A stretch of 64,000 nt of DNA from Saprospirales bacterium GYS_P2D (GTDB lineage: Bacteria > Bacteroidota > Bacteroidia > Chitinophagales > Saprospiraceae): positions 248,001 through 312,000 of the forward strand of contig WUUP01000004.1 of the NCBI GenBank assembly GCA_009833045.1. The letters run 5' to 3'. The position numbers and the translations under genes were made by a program. This document shows positions 17,680 to 26,503 of this stretch, one piece after another. Under the pieces are notes generated by a model. It did not search any database. It was not told the DNA's origin and saw nothing but the letters and a program-made list of their open reading frames with translations. Every line of letters begins with the position of its first letter. Position 1 is the first letter of the stretch.

Positions 17680-20529
17680 CTACACTACTATATTGATCAT
17701 CCTCCCTGGCACTACAATTACTTTACGGATTGGTTTTCCTTCTACCCATTTTTGGACATAGTCGAGCTCTACGACGAGCTTTTCGAGATCACCTTTAGGC
17801 GTATCTTTTGCGAATGTCTCCATGCCTCTTTTTTTACCATTGATACAGATAGGATATTCGACATTAGCCTCGATGAGATACTTCTCTTCGTGCTGCGGAT
17901 AGTCGGTATGGTGCACTGATCCTGTATGTCCGAGCTGCTCCCATAGCTCCTCACTGATGAAAGGGGCAAATGGTGCTATCAATCTCACAAAAGGATCGAG
18001 GATCGCTCTTTTATTACAGTTCGCTTTACGCAATTCATTCACACAGACCATCATCGCACTTATCGCTGTATTAAATGAGAAATTCTCAATGTCGCCATTC
18101 ACTTTCTTGATAGCAGTATGAAGTGTCTTTAGCTCTGCTGGCGTAGGCTCAGCATCACTTACAGAGAGCTTATCATCCTGATAATAGAGATCGATGAATC
18201 GCTTTAAAAATTTATTGATTCCGTCTATTCCCATAGTATCCCATGGCTTAGACTGCTCGATAGGGCCGAGGAACATCTCATACATGCGGAAGCAATCCGT
18301 ACCATATTGAGCGGTCACTTCGTCAGGGTTGATCACATTGAATTTTGATTTAGACATCTTACCCACCTCAGATAGTGTAGTCATTGCTATCGAGTCATGA
18401 CCATCATTAAGAGTGACTTTCCCTTTGTGATAGATGCCTGATGGCGACTCAAATATGGCTGTCTCATACTCTGGTCTCCATGCGATGAATTGATCAATAC
18501 CATCTTTACTCAAGAAAGATTGAGGATTACCATAGTTGCTCACGAAGTCTACGTGTACCGGTATCTTAGCATAGTCATGATCAGGATTAGCTTCGGCTAT
18601 CTCCGCTGAGACAAATCGCTTGATATCCGTACTCTCTTTGTCTAAGAATATGAACTCGATGACTCCTTGGATCATCCCTTGATTGACTAATTTTTTGAAT
18701 GGCTCATTAGTCGGGACTAATCCCTTGTCATAGAGAAACTTATGCCAAAATCTGGCATACATCAGGTGAGCTACTGCATGCTCCGATCCACCTACGTATA
18801 GGTCAACAGACTCCCAGTAGTTGACGGCTTCTGGACTGACGAATGCATCATCATTGTGTGGATCCATGTAGCGGAGGTAGTACCATGACGATCCGGCTAC
18901 AGCCGGCATCGTATCAGTCTCACGGGTCCATCCATTCGGTAGGGTAGACCAGTCAGTGATACGAGCAAGTGGCGACTGCCCACCTCGACCAGGCTTGAAG
19001 TCATCCGTATCTGGTAGCTCCAGCGGTAGCTCGTCCACAGGGATCATGTGTGCGATCTCTTCCTCATCATAGACCACTGGGAATGGCTCTCCCCAGTAGC
19101 GCTGACGACTAAAGTTGGCATCTCTTAGTTTGTAGTTGGACACGGCTTTACCAATGCCCATTTCTTCTACTTTTTGGTGTGCAGCCTGGATAGCATCAGG
19201 TACTTCCATGCCATTGAGGAAGTCACTATTTATGATGATTCCCACTTTATCTTTGAGAGTAGCTCCTGGATACTTAGATTTATCGACTACATCGATGATT
19301 GGTAGGCCAAATTTCTCAGCGAAAGTTTTGTCTCTATCGTCATCACTTGGTACGGCCATGATGGCTCCTGTACCGTAGTCTTTGAGTACATATTCTCCGA
19401 TCCATATAGGGATCTCCTCATTGGTGAACGGATTAATGGCATGAGCGCCTGTAAATGCACCAGTCACTTTCTTCTCGGCCATACGCTCGACCTCTGAGCG
19501 GGCATTGACATAGGCAAGATACTCATCGATAGCCGCTTGCTGCTCAGGTGTAGTGATCTGAGCTACGAGGTCATGCTCAGGTGCAAGCACCATATAGGTA
19601 GCTCCAAAGATAGTATCTGCACGAGTCGTGAATACTTCGATCTGACCTTCATTGTCTTTGATATCAAAAAAGATGCTACAGCCCTCAGACTTGCCGATCC
19701 AGTTTCGCTGGATGGTCTTGAGAGAGTGTGACCAGTCAATATCCTCAAGATCCGATAGCATACGCTCAGCATAGGCTGTGATACGCAGATACCATTGAGT
19801 CATGGCTTTCCGCACGACTGGATATCCTCCTCGCTCAGAGACTCCATCTTTGACTTGATCATTCGCCAGTACCGTGCCGAGCTCCTCACACCAGTTGACA
19901 TAGCCCACTTTGCGATAGGCCAGCCGGTAGTTCATGAGGATATCTCGTTGTTCTTTTCGGCTATAGCCACTCCATTCCTCTGCTGAGAAAATCGTCTCTT
20001 GCGTATGTGCTGCATTGACTTTAGCATTGCCCTCCTGAGCGAATCTCTCCGAGAGACTCTCTATAGTCTCTGCCTTATTAGTATCATAGTCAAAGTAGTG
20101 ATCGAATAGCTGCGTGAAGATCCACTGTGTCCACTTGTAGTACTTGGGATCACAGGTATAGAGCTCTCGACTCCAGTCAAAGGAGAATCCCAGATTGCTC
20201 AATTGCTCTCGGTAGCGCTCCATGTTATTAGCCGTGGATACGGCCGGATGGATACCGGTCTGTAGTGCATACTCCTCTGCTGGCAGACCAAAAGCATCAA
20301 ATCCCATAGGATGTAAGACATTATGCCCGGTCATACGCTTGTGACGAGAGAAGATGTCTGAGGCGATATAGCCCAGTGGGTGACCTACATGGAGACCCGC
20401 TCCTGATGGATAAGGAAACATATCCAAGACATAGTACTTAGGCTTGTCCTCATTGATATCCACCTTATAAGTTTCATTTACTTTCCAATGGGTTTTCCAC
20501 TTCTTTTCTATCGCTGCGTAGTCGATCAT
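17680..20529 (-). CDS. leuS: Leucyl-tRNA synthetase
   Basis: A 949-residue class I aminoacyl-tRNA synthetase that charges tRNA-Leu. The HIGH-type motif is HVGH (47-50) within GAGLHVGHPLGY, and the KMSKS motif is exact at 724-728. The editing (CP1) domain is present with TRADTIFGATYMVLAPEH and GTGAIMAVPSDDDRD, and the C-terminal anticodon-binding region is intact. Length is slightly above E. coli LeuS (860), as usual in Bacteroidota, because of inserts in the N-terminal half. No frameshift or truncation. Confidence 0.98.
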   Translation of the reverse strand: MIDYAAIEKKWKTHWKVNETYKVDINEDKPKYYVLDMFPYPSGAGLHVGHPLGYIASDIFSRHKRMTGHNVLHPMGFDAFGLPAEEYALQTGIHPAVSTANNMERYREQLSNLGFSFDWSRELYTCDPKYYKWTQWIFTQLFDHYFDYDTNKAETIESLSERFAQEGNAKVNAAHTQETIFSAEEWSGYSRKEQRDILMNYRLAYRKVGYVNWCEELGTVLANDQVKDGVSERGGYPVVRKAMTQWYLRITAYAERMLSDLEDIDWSHSLKTIQRNWIGKSEGCSIFFDIKDNEGQIEVFTTRADTIFGATYMVLAPEHDLVAQITTPEQQAAIDEYLAYVNARSEVERMAEKKVTGAFTGAHAINPFTNEEIPIWIGEYVLKDYGTGAIMAVPSDDDRDKTFAEKFGLPIIDVVDKSKYPGATLKDKVGIIINSDFLNGMEVPDAIQAAHQKVEEMGIGKAVSNYKLRDANFSRQRYWGEPFPVVYDEEEIAHMIPVDELPLELPDTDDFKPGRGGQSPLARITDWSTLPNGWTRETDTMPAVAGSSWYYLRYMDPHNDDAFVSPEAVNYWESVDLYVGGSEHAVAHLMYARFWHKFLYDKGLVPTNEPFKKLVNQGMIQGVIEFIFLDKESTDIKRFVSAEIAEANPDHDYAKIPVHVDFVSNYGNPQSFLSKDGIDQFIAWRPEYETAIFESPSGIYHKGKVTLNDGHDSIAMTTLSEVGKMSKSKFNVINPDEVTAQYGTDCFRMYEMFLGPIEQSKPWDTMGIDGINKFLKRFIDLYYQDDKLSVSDAEPTPAELKTLHTAIKKVNGDIENFSFNTAISAMMVCVNELRKANCNKRAILDPFVRLIAPFAPFISEELWEQLGHTGSVHHTDYPQHEEKYLIEANVEYPICINGKKRGMETFAKDTPKGDLEKLVVELDYVQKWVEGKPIRKVIVVPGRMINIVV

Positions 20530-20654
20530 GGCTCGCTTCTTTTATGTTTTTCTTTTTAGAAGCTGCAAAAATGCTGATTTCTGTTGATTCATGGTGATTG
20601 AAGTAGATACAATATCAAAAACTTCTTGGAGTAGTTTCTTGGGATTCAGGATGT

Positions 20655-20662
20655 TATCTTTG
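20655..20662 (+). promoter_or_regulatory. Possible -7 element (TATCTTTG) for the DUF6090-like gene
   Basis: An exact TAnnTTTG match only 8 bp from the first ATG at 20670. If real, the transcript would be leaderless or translation would begin at the second in-frame ATG (20682). Confidence 0.35.
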
Positions 20663-20669
20663 ATCCGCT

Positions 20670-21401
20670 ATGGCGAATGATATGAAAACTGAAGAAACGA
20701 CTTCAACGAAACGAAAAATAGATTGGCAGAAATATGCTTTTGAGTTTCTATCAATATTCATAGCGGTGATTGCAGCTTTTGCTTTGAGTAATTGGAATGA
20801 TAATCGCCGTGACGATCGAGCTGCTTCTAAAATTCTCCTCGAGATATCTAATGGACTGGAAAAGGATCTGGCAGATGCAGAGATTAACCTCGGTGGACAT
20901 GATTTGGGGATCAGAGCGTGCAAATATTGGCGTCAGATCTTACAAGGGGGAGAAGTAGATACAGATTCATTGGCTACTTTTTATCTGGCCCTCACCAGAG
21001 ATTTTACCTCTATTCAAAATACTTCTGGGTATGAGACGCTCAAGTCTAGAGGATTTGAGTTGATCCAAAATGACAGTTTAAGAGCTGATATTATATCCTT
21101 GTATGAATTTGACTATCAGAGTCTTCACAAGATGGAGGAAGAATACTACGAGCTTCAGTTTCAGGAGAATTACTTTCATCGGGTTAATGATCTCATAGCG
21201 CCACATCTGATATATGATCAGGCTGGTAATATCGTCGGTTTGGACGAACCTCTGCGTATCTCTGATGCTGACAGACGGGTAATATTGAGCTATCTGTGGA
21301 AAATCCAGTTCAATCGTCAGTTCGTCACCAGGTTTTATAATCAAGTCAAACTGGAAATAAAGGATCTTAAAGCAGCTATAACACGAGAGCTCAAAGGGTA
21401 G
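20670..21401 (+). CDS. DUF6090-like small membrane protein
   Basis: A 243-residue protein with one N-terminal TM segment (about 20-42, FEFLSIFIAVIAAFALSNWND) followed by a charged helical region. The 'single TM then sNWND.R' pattern followed by long helices resembles the DUF6090 group common in Bacteroidota, whose function is unknown. It is divergent from leuS with about 140 bp between them. The start may be at 20670 or at 20682 (second Met). Confidence 0.7.
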   Translation: MANDMKTEETTSTKRKIDWQKYAFEFLSIFIAVIAAFALSNWNDNRRDDRAASKILLEISNGLEKDLADAEINLGGHDLGIRACKYWRQILQGGEVDTDSLATFYLALTRDFTSIQNTSGYETLKSRGFELIQNDSLRADIISLYEFDYQSLHKMEEEYYELQFQENYFHRVNDLIAPHLIYDQAGNIVGLDEPLRISDADRRVILSYLWKIQFNRQFVTRFYNQVKLEIKDLKAAITRELKG

Positions 21402-21574
21402 AATGGACGAATGTCCTATAGCTTCACTTATTACGTCATATTTACACTTTCGATTTTTTTGGCCTTATAAACATTTGGTATCGCATTAGTTGCGTATTCA
21501 TTTGATATATGTCAATTACAGAAGCTCAAAATTAAATTCTTTGTTAAAACAGTGAATGTAGAGGGTCTGTAGTT

Positions 21575-21604
21575 TTTGATAAAGAATAGTTTATCCTATA
21601 TTTG
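21575..21604 (+). promoter_or_regulatory. Strong Bacteroidota promoter for the small-RNA candidate
   Basis: TTTG (21575-21578), an 18-bp spacer and TATATTTG (21597-21604) match the -33/-7 consensus closely. No ORF with a plausible start follows; the next signal is the terminator ending at 21678. Confidence 0.7.
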
Positions 21605-21608
21605 TATC

Positions 21609-21678
21609 CAGACGGCGCCCTGCCGTCTCTCATTCATACCCTTGTAACGTTTGGCCCATCGAAGGATGGGCTTTTTTT
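21609..21678 (+). ncRNA. Candidate small RNA (about 70 nt) with its own promoter and terminator
   Basis: Downstream of a near-consensus promoter lies a 7-bp GC-rich hairpin (AGACGGC 21610-21616, GCCGTCT 21622-21628, 5-nt loop), a ~25-nt single-stranded stretch containing CTTGTAACGTTTG, and an intrinsic terminator. No reading frame of useful length fits. The left edge is estimated at 4-6 nt after the -7 box. I do not recognise the family; function unknown. Confidence 0.6.
21654..21678 (+). terminator. Rho-independent terminator of the small-RNA candidate
   Basis: Stem GCCCATC/GATGGGC (21654-21660, 21665-21671) with a 4-nt loop, followed by seven T. Confidence 0.85.
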
Positions 21679-21701
21679 ATGCCCCTATCTCAAGGTGTGT
21701 A

Positions 21702-22676
21702 TCAGATCCAAACCTGTGATACCACTTCGTCTAAGAAAAATTTAGCCTTATCTAATACCCAGCTTCTATCCTTTTGATCGGCAGCGAATCCCACATGACC
21801 TCCATGATCAGGATGACAAAAGAAGAGCTCGCTACTACTCCTGGCGATGTCAGTAGGGTAGCAATTATCACCCAAGAACGGGTCATCCGCCGCATTGATC
21901 AGGATGGCAGGTCGCTCCAGTGACTCGAGATACTGTAGAGACGCATTTTGTGCATAATAGTCCTCGGCATCTTTATATCCATATAGCTGAGCTGTGATCC
22001 TATCGTCATATTGATAGAGATTATAGGTGCGCCAGAGCATACTGATATCGAGCTCATTAGGATATTGCTTCTTTTTAGCGATCGCCTTGCGGTGTAGGGT
22101 ACTAAGAAATCTCAGTTGATAGGCAAAATTTTGTGGTTTCAGTAGCTCTTGAGAGGCATTGGATAGGTCGACGGGTGCGGAGATAGAGATGCCTGATTTG
22201 AGTTGCTCAGGTAGGACATAGGCTCTCTCTCCGAGATATTTTAGAGTGAGATTGCCCCCGAGGCTGAATCCCGCTAAGTGTATCTCATCGTAGGCATCGC
22301 ATGTCTGCTTGATGATGAAGTCCACATCATCTGTAGTGCCACTATTGTACATGCGGAGCTGTCGATTCATCTCGCCACTACAGCTGCGATAGATAGGACA
22401 GATGATGTCATACCCCTGACGAGCAAAATAATCGGCAAAATGTAGCATATATCCCGACTCACTATTGCCTTCGAGGCCATGCAGGAGATAGATAGCTCTA
22501 CTATGCCCTCCCTCCAAGAAATCTACATCGAGAAAATCATCATCCGGCGTCTCATATCGCTGTCGCCTGTACTGTACATCGGGACTCCAGTAGAATAAGG
22601 CAGGTATGAAGGTATTGTAGTGTCCGTTTTTAAATCTCTTAGTGGGTGTGAAGTCCTCTGCGCTAATTATGGGCAT
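21702..22676 (-). CDS. YheT-type alpha/beta hydrolase (UPF0017)
   Basis: A 324-residue alpha/beta-fold hydrolase of the YheT/ABHD1-3 group. Visible features: oxyanion-hole HGLEGNSES, the PIYRSCSGEMNR segment typical of the family, nucleophile elbow GFSLGGNL, the acid ADDPFLG and the catalytic His in HPDHGGHVGF. Such enzymes are presumed esterases; substrates are mostly unknown. The start overlaps the end of the upstream GDPD gene by 14 bp, so the two are likely co-translated from one mRNA. This may link them in phospholipid or glycerol-ester turnover (inference). Confidence 0.92.
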   Translation of the reverse strand: MPIISAEDFTPTKRFKNGHYNTFIPALFYWSPDVQYRRQRYETPDDDFLDVDFLEGGHSRAIYLLHGLEGNSESGYMLHFADYFARQGYDIICPIYRSCSGEMNRQLRMYNSGTTDDVDFIIKQTCDAYDEIHLAGFSLGGNLTLKYLGERAYVLPEQLKSGISISAPVDLSNASQELLKPQNFAYQLRFLSTLHRKAIAKKKQYPNELDISMLWRTYNLYQYDDRITAQLYGYKDAEDYYAQNASLQYLESLERPAILINAADDPFLGDNCYPTDIARSSSELFFCHPDHGGHVGFAADQKDRSWVLDKAKFFLDEVVSQVWI

Positions 22677-23607
22677 ATTCTTTCAAGATATTGATCACTC
22701 TATCAGGGTAGTCGGAGATGATCCCATCTACTCCTATGTCTATCATAGCTCTGATGTCTGCTTCTTCATTGACCGTCCAAGGTATGATGAGCATGTTTTG
22801 CTCTCCAGCATATTTGATAAGATGCTCATCGACCAGCTGGAAGTAAGAGCTATAAATCTCAGGAGTGAAACCCAACTTTTCGACGTTTTGTTCTGGACTA
22901 TCTTCGTTCTCTATCAGTAGAGCCAGTCTTAGATCAGGAGCTTTGGATCGGACGATCTGGAGGCTCTCGATGTCAAATGACTGAATGATAGTCTGCTCAG
23001 ATATGCCCAGAGTTGAGACCTGGTCCAGCACGAGACTGGCAAATTTCTCTGCTTCTGGATGATAGATATTATCATACTTAGGATGTCGCTTTATCTCAAT
23101 GTTGAAGTCTGGTAGAGGAACATTATGAGCATCGCAGTACCCTTTGACATTGGCCACCACATCTTTGAATAATGGTCTGACCGTGGCAACATTAGCACGA
23201 TTAGGATGCTTAGGGTCGGGAAGAGAGCCTACATCATAGGTCTTGATCTCATCGTATCTCATCTCGTACATATTGAGCTGATACTGCTCCTCTTCTGTGA
23301 CTGGAGTCCCATCAGGCTTTTGGCTGATCCCAGCTCTGAAGTAAGGCTCATGAGATACGATCACCTGATCATCAGCAGATATGATGAGATCCATCTCAAG
23401 GGTATTAACACCCAGCTGCATGGCCTTCATGAATGCCGGCAGCGTATTCTCAGGCATGAGGCCTCTACAGCCTCTATGGCCTTCTATGTCGAGAGTTCGG
23501 TTTGATTTATTTGCCATTTGATTTTTGCTTGTTTTACATGAGCTGAAATATCCAATGCAGATGATGATTATGAATAATCCTTTTAATGCTTGAGGCATTA
23601 TGCTCAT
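22663..23607 (-). CDS. Glycerophosphodiester phosphodiesterase lipoprotein
   Basis: A GDPD-family TIM-barrel enzyme that hydrolyses glycerophosphodiesters to glycerol-3-phosphate and an alcohol. Signatures: GHRGCRGLMPENT, the metal-binding LEMDL, SHEPYF and FNIEIKRHP. The N-terminus is a lipoprotein signal (lipobox GYFSSC), so the enzyme is probably tethered in the periplasm or on the outer membrane. The start is taken at 23607 (MSIMPQ); ATGs at 23637 and 23598 are alternatives and only change the segment before the signal peptide. It overlaps the YheT-type hydrolase gene. Confidence 0.93.
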   Translation of the reverse strand: MSIMPQALKGLFIIIICIGYFSSCKTSKNQMANKSNRTLDIEGHRGCRGLMPENTLPAFMKAMQLGVNTLEMDLIISADDQVIVSHEPYFRAGISQKPDGTPVTEEEQYQLNMYEMRYDEIKTYDVGSLPDPKHPNRANVATVRPLFKDVVANVKGYCDAHNVPLPDFNIEIKRHPKYDNIYHPEAEKFASLVLDQVSTLGISEQTIIQSFDIESLQIVRSKAPDLRLALLIENEDSPEQNVEKLGFTPEIYSSYFQLVDEHLIKYAGEQNMLIIPWTVNEEADIRAMIDIGVDGIISDYPDRVINILKEYAHN

Positions 23608-23794
23608 GTTATTTTTATAAAAAGAGGCTTTGTGCATGTGAGTATTTAATTATTTTAGCTAATAGATTAGGGTGAGTTGAGGATAGAAAATCGACTGTAA
23701 GAAATCAAATAAAACTCGATTCTCACTGAAAGCTGCATTAATTTATTGTTTACAATCAAGAATTACCAAATCAATAAACTAAATTTTAAATCTT

Positions 23795-24088
23795 ATGAAA
23801 AAGACTCTTTCAAAATTTGCCTTTATGGCTTGTCTTTGTCTGATGATGTCATCTTGCTATACATACACGATGCAGGTAGGTAACGGAGCACAGACTGGTA
23901 TTCAGGTCAAAGAAAAAAATCACTACCTCATTGGTGGTTTAGCACCAATTGGAGTATCTGATCCTGTTGCTATGGCAGGCAGTGCAGAAGACTATACAGT
24001 GACTGTAGAGCACACATTTGTAGATGGATTGCTCAATGTTATTACATTCGGTATCTATACTCCGACTACTACTACTGTGACTAAATAG
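23795..24088 (+). CDS. Bor-like lipoprotein
   Basis: A 97-residue lipoprotein (lipobox MSSC) whose C-terminal half, FVDGLLNVITFGIYTP, matches the signature of the Bor/Iss family (lambda Bor: TFVNGLLGFITLGIYTP). In Enterobacteria Bor is a lambda-encoded outer-membrane lipoprotein linked to serum resistance; the role in Bacteroidota is unknown. Length equals the family norm. It stands alone and is followed by a bidirectional hairpin terminator. Confidence 0.85.
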   Translation: MKKTLSKFAFMACLCLMMSSCYTYTMQVGNGAQTGIQVKEKNHYLIGGLAPIGVSDPVAMAGSAEDYTVTVEHTFVDGLLNVITFGIYTPTTTTVTK

Positions 24089-24102
24089 AATAAATAAAAA
24101 AT

Positions 24103-24123
24103 GGGCAATCAATTTGATTGCCC
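24103..24123. terminator. Bidirectional intrinsic terminator
   Basis: A 10-bp perfect stem (24103-24112, 24114-24123) flanked by A6 on the left and a T-rich stretch on the right. It can end the Bor-like transcript and, in the other direction, read-through from the beta-barrel gene. Confidence 0.7.
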
Positions 24124-24138
24124 ACACTTTCTTCTTTG

Positions 24139-24327
24139 ATGAAATATTTTCTTTTCCTATTGGGTATTGTCTTGTTGTTTTCTGCGATATATGGTCTCGT
24201 GATCATGCTGCCTATCCCCAGCGAGATATCTGCCTATCAGAGAGGCCAGTATGTCGGCAAGATAGTACAGCTGATACTTGGGATAGTGATTTGCTATTTT
24301 GCTTATCGCAAGTTTAGAGCTGCTTAG
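24139..24327 (+). CDS. Small two-TM membrane protein, 62 aa
   Basis: A short hydrophobic protein beginning MKYFLFLLG with two predicted TM segments (about 3-23 and 40-58) and a short charged tail (YRKFRAA). The ATG at 24139 is preferred over an in-frame TTG at 24118, which lies in the terminator hairpin. The stop overlaps that of the convergent beta-barrel gene in the shared tetramer TTAG. No family recognised. Confidence 0.6.
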   Translation: MKYFLFLLGIVLLFSAIYGLVIMLPIPSEISAYQRGQYVGKIVQLILGIVICYFAYRKFRAA

Positions 24328-24761
24328 AAGTATACTCCCGCACCTACGAAGAACTCTGCATTGCTGATGATAGTGACTCTCGGCTCTATGTAAAATGTCA
24401 AATCCTCAATCGGAAAGCTGATGTTGCCACCGACATTGATACCAAGCTCAGAGCTCACTCCATCGACTCCACTATTCCAATAATTGAATCCACCAAGACC
24501 TTTGATCATGATCTCATCGAGATCTCCGGCAGTCGTCAGTGTGTATAGCGCATCTATATCAAGTCGAGTCGGATTAGGACTATTGAGATAGAAATTATAT
24601 CCGACCTGAGCACCCCAGTCATCAGTGATCTGAAGACCGACCTTAGCTCCGATACCGACTAAGTCAAAATTAGTGTCGAGCCCACCTCCTATACGAAACT
24701 GTGCCATGGCTGCTGATGAAATCAAAAAAAGAGCGGCAAATAGTATTGATATTTTTTTCAT
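24324..24761 (-). CDS. Small outer-membrane beta-barrel protein
   Basis: A 145-residue exported protein: signal peptide ending AAMAQ (about 1-21), then alternating strands such as RIGGGLDTNF, GIGAKVGLQI, WGAQVGYNFYL, ending in an aromatic residue (FFVGAGVYF), as expected for BAM-dependent insertion. It belongs to the OmpW/OmpA-like small-barrel (porin family) group of Bacteroidota; with this length it would make about eight strands. Function unknown. Confidence 0.82.
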   Translation of the reverse strand: MKKISILFAALFLISSAAMAQFRIGGGLDTNFDLVGIGAKVGLQITDDWGAQVGYNFYLNSPNPTRLDIDALYTLTTAGDLDEIMIKGLGGFNYWNSGVDGVSSELGINVGGNISFPIEDLTFYIEPRVTIISNAEFFVGAGVYF

Positions 24762-24926
24762 GAGTTTTTATTAATTGAGATGATAGTTAAAGTGTATTTG
24801 TTCGATTTAAGTTTATCTAATAGGCAATATAATAGATAGCTTCCAATCTCTGATAATCCTCAATGCTTTATTCTACTGAGATAGAATGGGATAATCTGAA
24901 TAATAAGCTTGATTACAATAAAGCAA

Positions 24927-24944
24927 TATCGTAATATTGCGATA
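24927..24944. promoter_or_regulatory. ArsR-type operator palindrome
   Basis: An 18-bp near-perfect palindrome, TATCGTAATATTGCGATA, ending 11 bp before the arsR-like ATG. Position and symmetry fit self-repression by the winged-helix regulator it precedes. Confidence 0.7.
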
Positions 24945-24955
24945 TAAATAAAATT

Positions 24956-25285
24956 ATGGGAGCGACTAAGACTGATGTATTTGATGATCGAGTGAATAGA
25001 TTGGCCTCAGTGGCGAAAGCAATGGGCCATCCAGCTCGTATCGCCATACTCACTCAGATCATGACACAGAAATCCTGTATCAATAAAGATTTAGTCGAGG
25101 AGCTGCCGCTGGCACAGCCGACGATATCTCAGCATCTCAAAGAACTCAAAAGAGCAGGTCTCATAGCGGGCTCTATCGACGAAAATCGAATGTGCTACTG
25201 CATAGATCGTGACGGACTCAAGGAGATCATGCAGTATTGTCAAGAGCTCATAGCAGAGAGCCCAGCTGATGATCAGTGCTGCTAA
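24956..25285 (+). CDS. ArsR/SmtB-family regulator
   Basis: A 109-residue winged-helix repressor. MGHPARIAILTQI is the usual N-terminal helix, and QPTISQHLKELKRAGLI is the recognition helix plus wing entry. The C-terminus ends in a Cys pair (DDQCC), with another Cys in the wing (MCYCI) and one at SCINKD; these could bind arsenite or a soft metal. It is the first gene of a three-gene operon with a DUF6428 protein (27 bp later) and an LMW phosphatase-like protein. A palindromic operator sits just upstream. Confidence 0.92.
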   Translation: MGATKTDVFDDRVNRLASVAKAMGHPARIAILTQIMTQKSCINKDLVEELPLAQPTISQHLKELKRAGLIAGSIDENRMCYCIDRDGLKEIMQYCQELIAESPADDQCC

Positions 25286-25312
25286 TCAATTAACAACGAA
25301 CAAAGTACATAT

Positions 25313-25774
25313 ATGAAATATTCTGAATTTAAAGAAATAGTGCAGGGTCTCGAGGAAATCAGATTTGCACTACCCAATGGGGAAGTAGTCCCAGCTCACT
25401 ATCACGTGACCGAGGTAGGAGAGATACATAAGAAGTTCATCGACTGCGGCGGTACGATCCGTGAGGAGACAGTGGTCAATTTTCAACTATGGTACTCCAC
25501 GGACTATCAGCATAGACTCTCTCCAGCTAAAATGAATCAGATACTCGAGGTATCAGATAAGCATCTAAACATCGGTGATCATGAGATCGAGGTAGAGTAT
25601 CAGATGGAGACTATCGGCAAGTTTGCATTAGAGTTTGATGGAGAGAAGTTTATCCTTGCTCAAAAGCAGACGACCTGTCTCGCTCCTGATCAATGCGATG
25701 TGCCAGTAGCTGCGGACCTCAGCTCCATGGTAGTATCAGGCTCGACATGTACACCTGGCGGTGGATGCTGTTAA
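25313..25774 (+). CDS. DUF6428 family protein with Cys-rich tail
   Basis: A 153-residue protein of the DUF6428 group, recurrently found between an ArsR regulator and an arsenate-reductase-like phosphatase in Bacteroidota. The body has mixed alpha/beta character (VVPAHYHVTEVG, FQLWYSTDYQHRL). The last ~25 residues are Cys-rich (TTCLAPDQC, then CTPGGGCC), which suggests metal or metalloid binding. No enzymatic motif recognised. Function is inferred only from context. Confidence 0.8.
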   Translation: MKYSEFKEIVQGLEEIRFALPNGEVVPAHYHVTEVGEIHKKFIDCGGTIREETVVNFQLWYSTDYQHRLSPAKMNQILEVSDKHLNIGDHEIEVEYQMETIGKFALEFDGEKFILAQKQTTCLAPDQCDVPVAADLSSMVVSGSTCTPGGGCC

Positions 25775-25806
25775 TTTTTCTTACTTCATCATCACAAGTA
25801 GATCAA

Positions 25807-26442
25807 ATGCTATATCCAGCTATCAAAAGCTACGTAGATCAGCTCGTCGCTGACATGGGCGACATAAGCGACGAGCGAAAAAAAACACTAAGTCAGCTAT
25901 CGGATTACATCACTCAGCGCTACCGAGAAGGAGCGACACCCAGTGTCACCGTGATCTGTACGCACAACTCTCGAAGAAGTCATATGGGACAACTCTGGTT
26001 GGCGATCGGGGCAGAGTACTATAGCCTGCCAGCCATCGAGACCTACTCAGGAGGTACTGAGGCTACAGCGTTCAATCCTCGAGCAGTGGCAGCTTTTGAG
26101 CGGATCGGTCTTAACATTGATATCGATGGTGGTTCAGAGGCTAATCCTCACTATCGGATCCGCTGGTCTGATGACATGACGTCCTACGTGGCTTACTCTA
26201 AGAAGTATGGCGATCCACCTAATCCCCAGCAGGACTATGCAGCTGTGATGGTCTGCACCTCGGCGGATGCGGGCTGTCCGATAGTCTTTGGGTCGAGTGT
26301 GCGAGTGTCGATACCATATGAGGATCCTAAGGCCTACGATGATACAGATCTCGAGGGTGCTATGTACGACGAGCGAGCGCAGCAGATCGGTACAGAGATG
26401 CTATACGTCATGAGTGAGGTCAAAGCAGCATTGGGCGAGTAA
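25807..26442 (+). CDS. LMW protein-tyrosine-phosphatase / arsenate-reductase-like protein
   Basis: A ~211-residue protein with the low-molecular-weight phosphatase P-loop, CTHNSRRS (Cys51, Arg57), preceded by a ~45-residue helical N-terminal extension. The chosen ATG at 25807 follows the DUF6428 stop; the frame is open further upstream but overlaps that gene. The P-loop variant CTHNSRRSH is typical of ArsC-like proteins paired with ArsR and DUF6428. It may reduce arsenate or act on another oxyanion. No arsenite exporter (ACR3/ArsB) follows, which is unusual. Confidence 0.87.
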   Translation: MLYPAIKSYVDQLVADMGDISDERKKTLSQLSDYITQRYREGATPSVTVICTHNSRRSHMGQLWLAIGAEYYSLPAIETYSGGTEATAFNPRAVAAFERIGLNIDIDGGSEANPHYRIRWSDDMTSYVAYSKKYGDPPNPQQDYAAVMVCTSADAGCPIVFGSSVRVSIPYEDPKAYDDTDLEGAMYDERAQQIGTEMLYVMSEVKAALGE

Positions 26443-26503
26443 TAAGGTATTCATATAGGCGTTTTTATAATATTAAAAACGAAAAGAATATCTTTCAGCC
26501 CGA

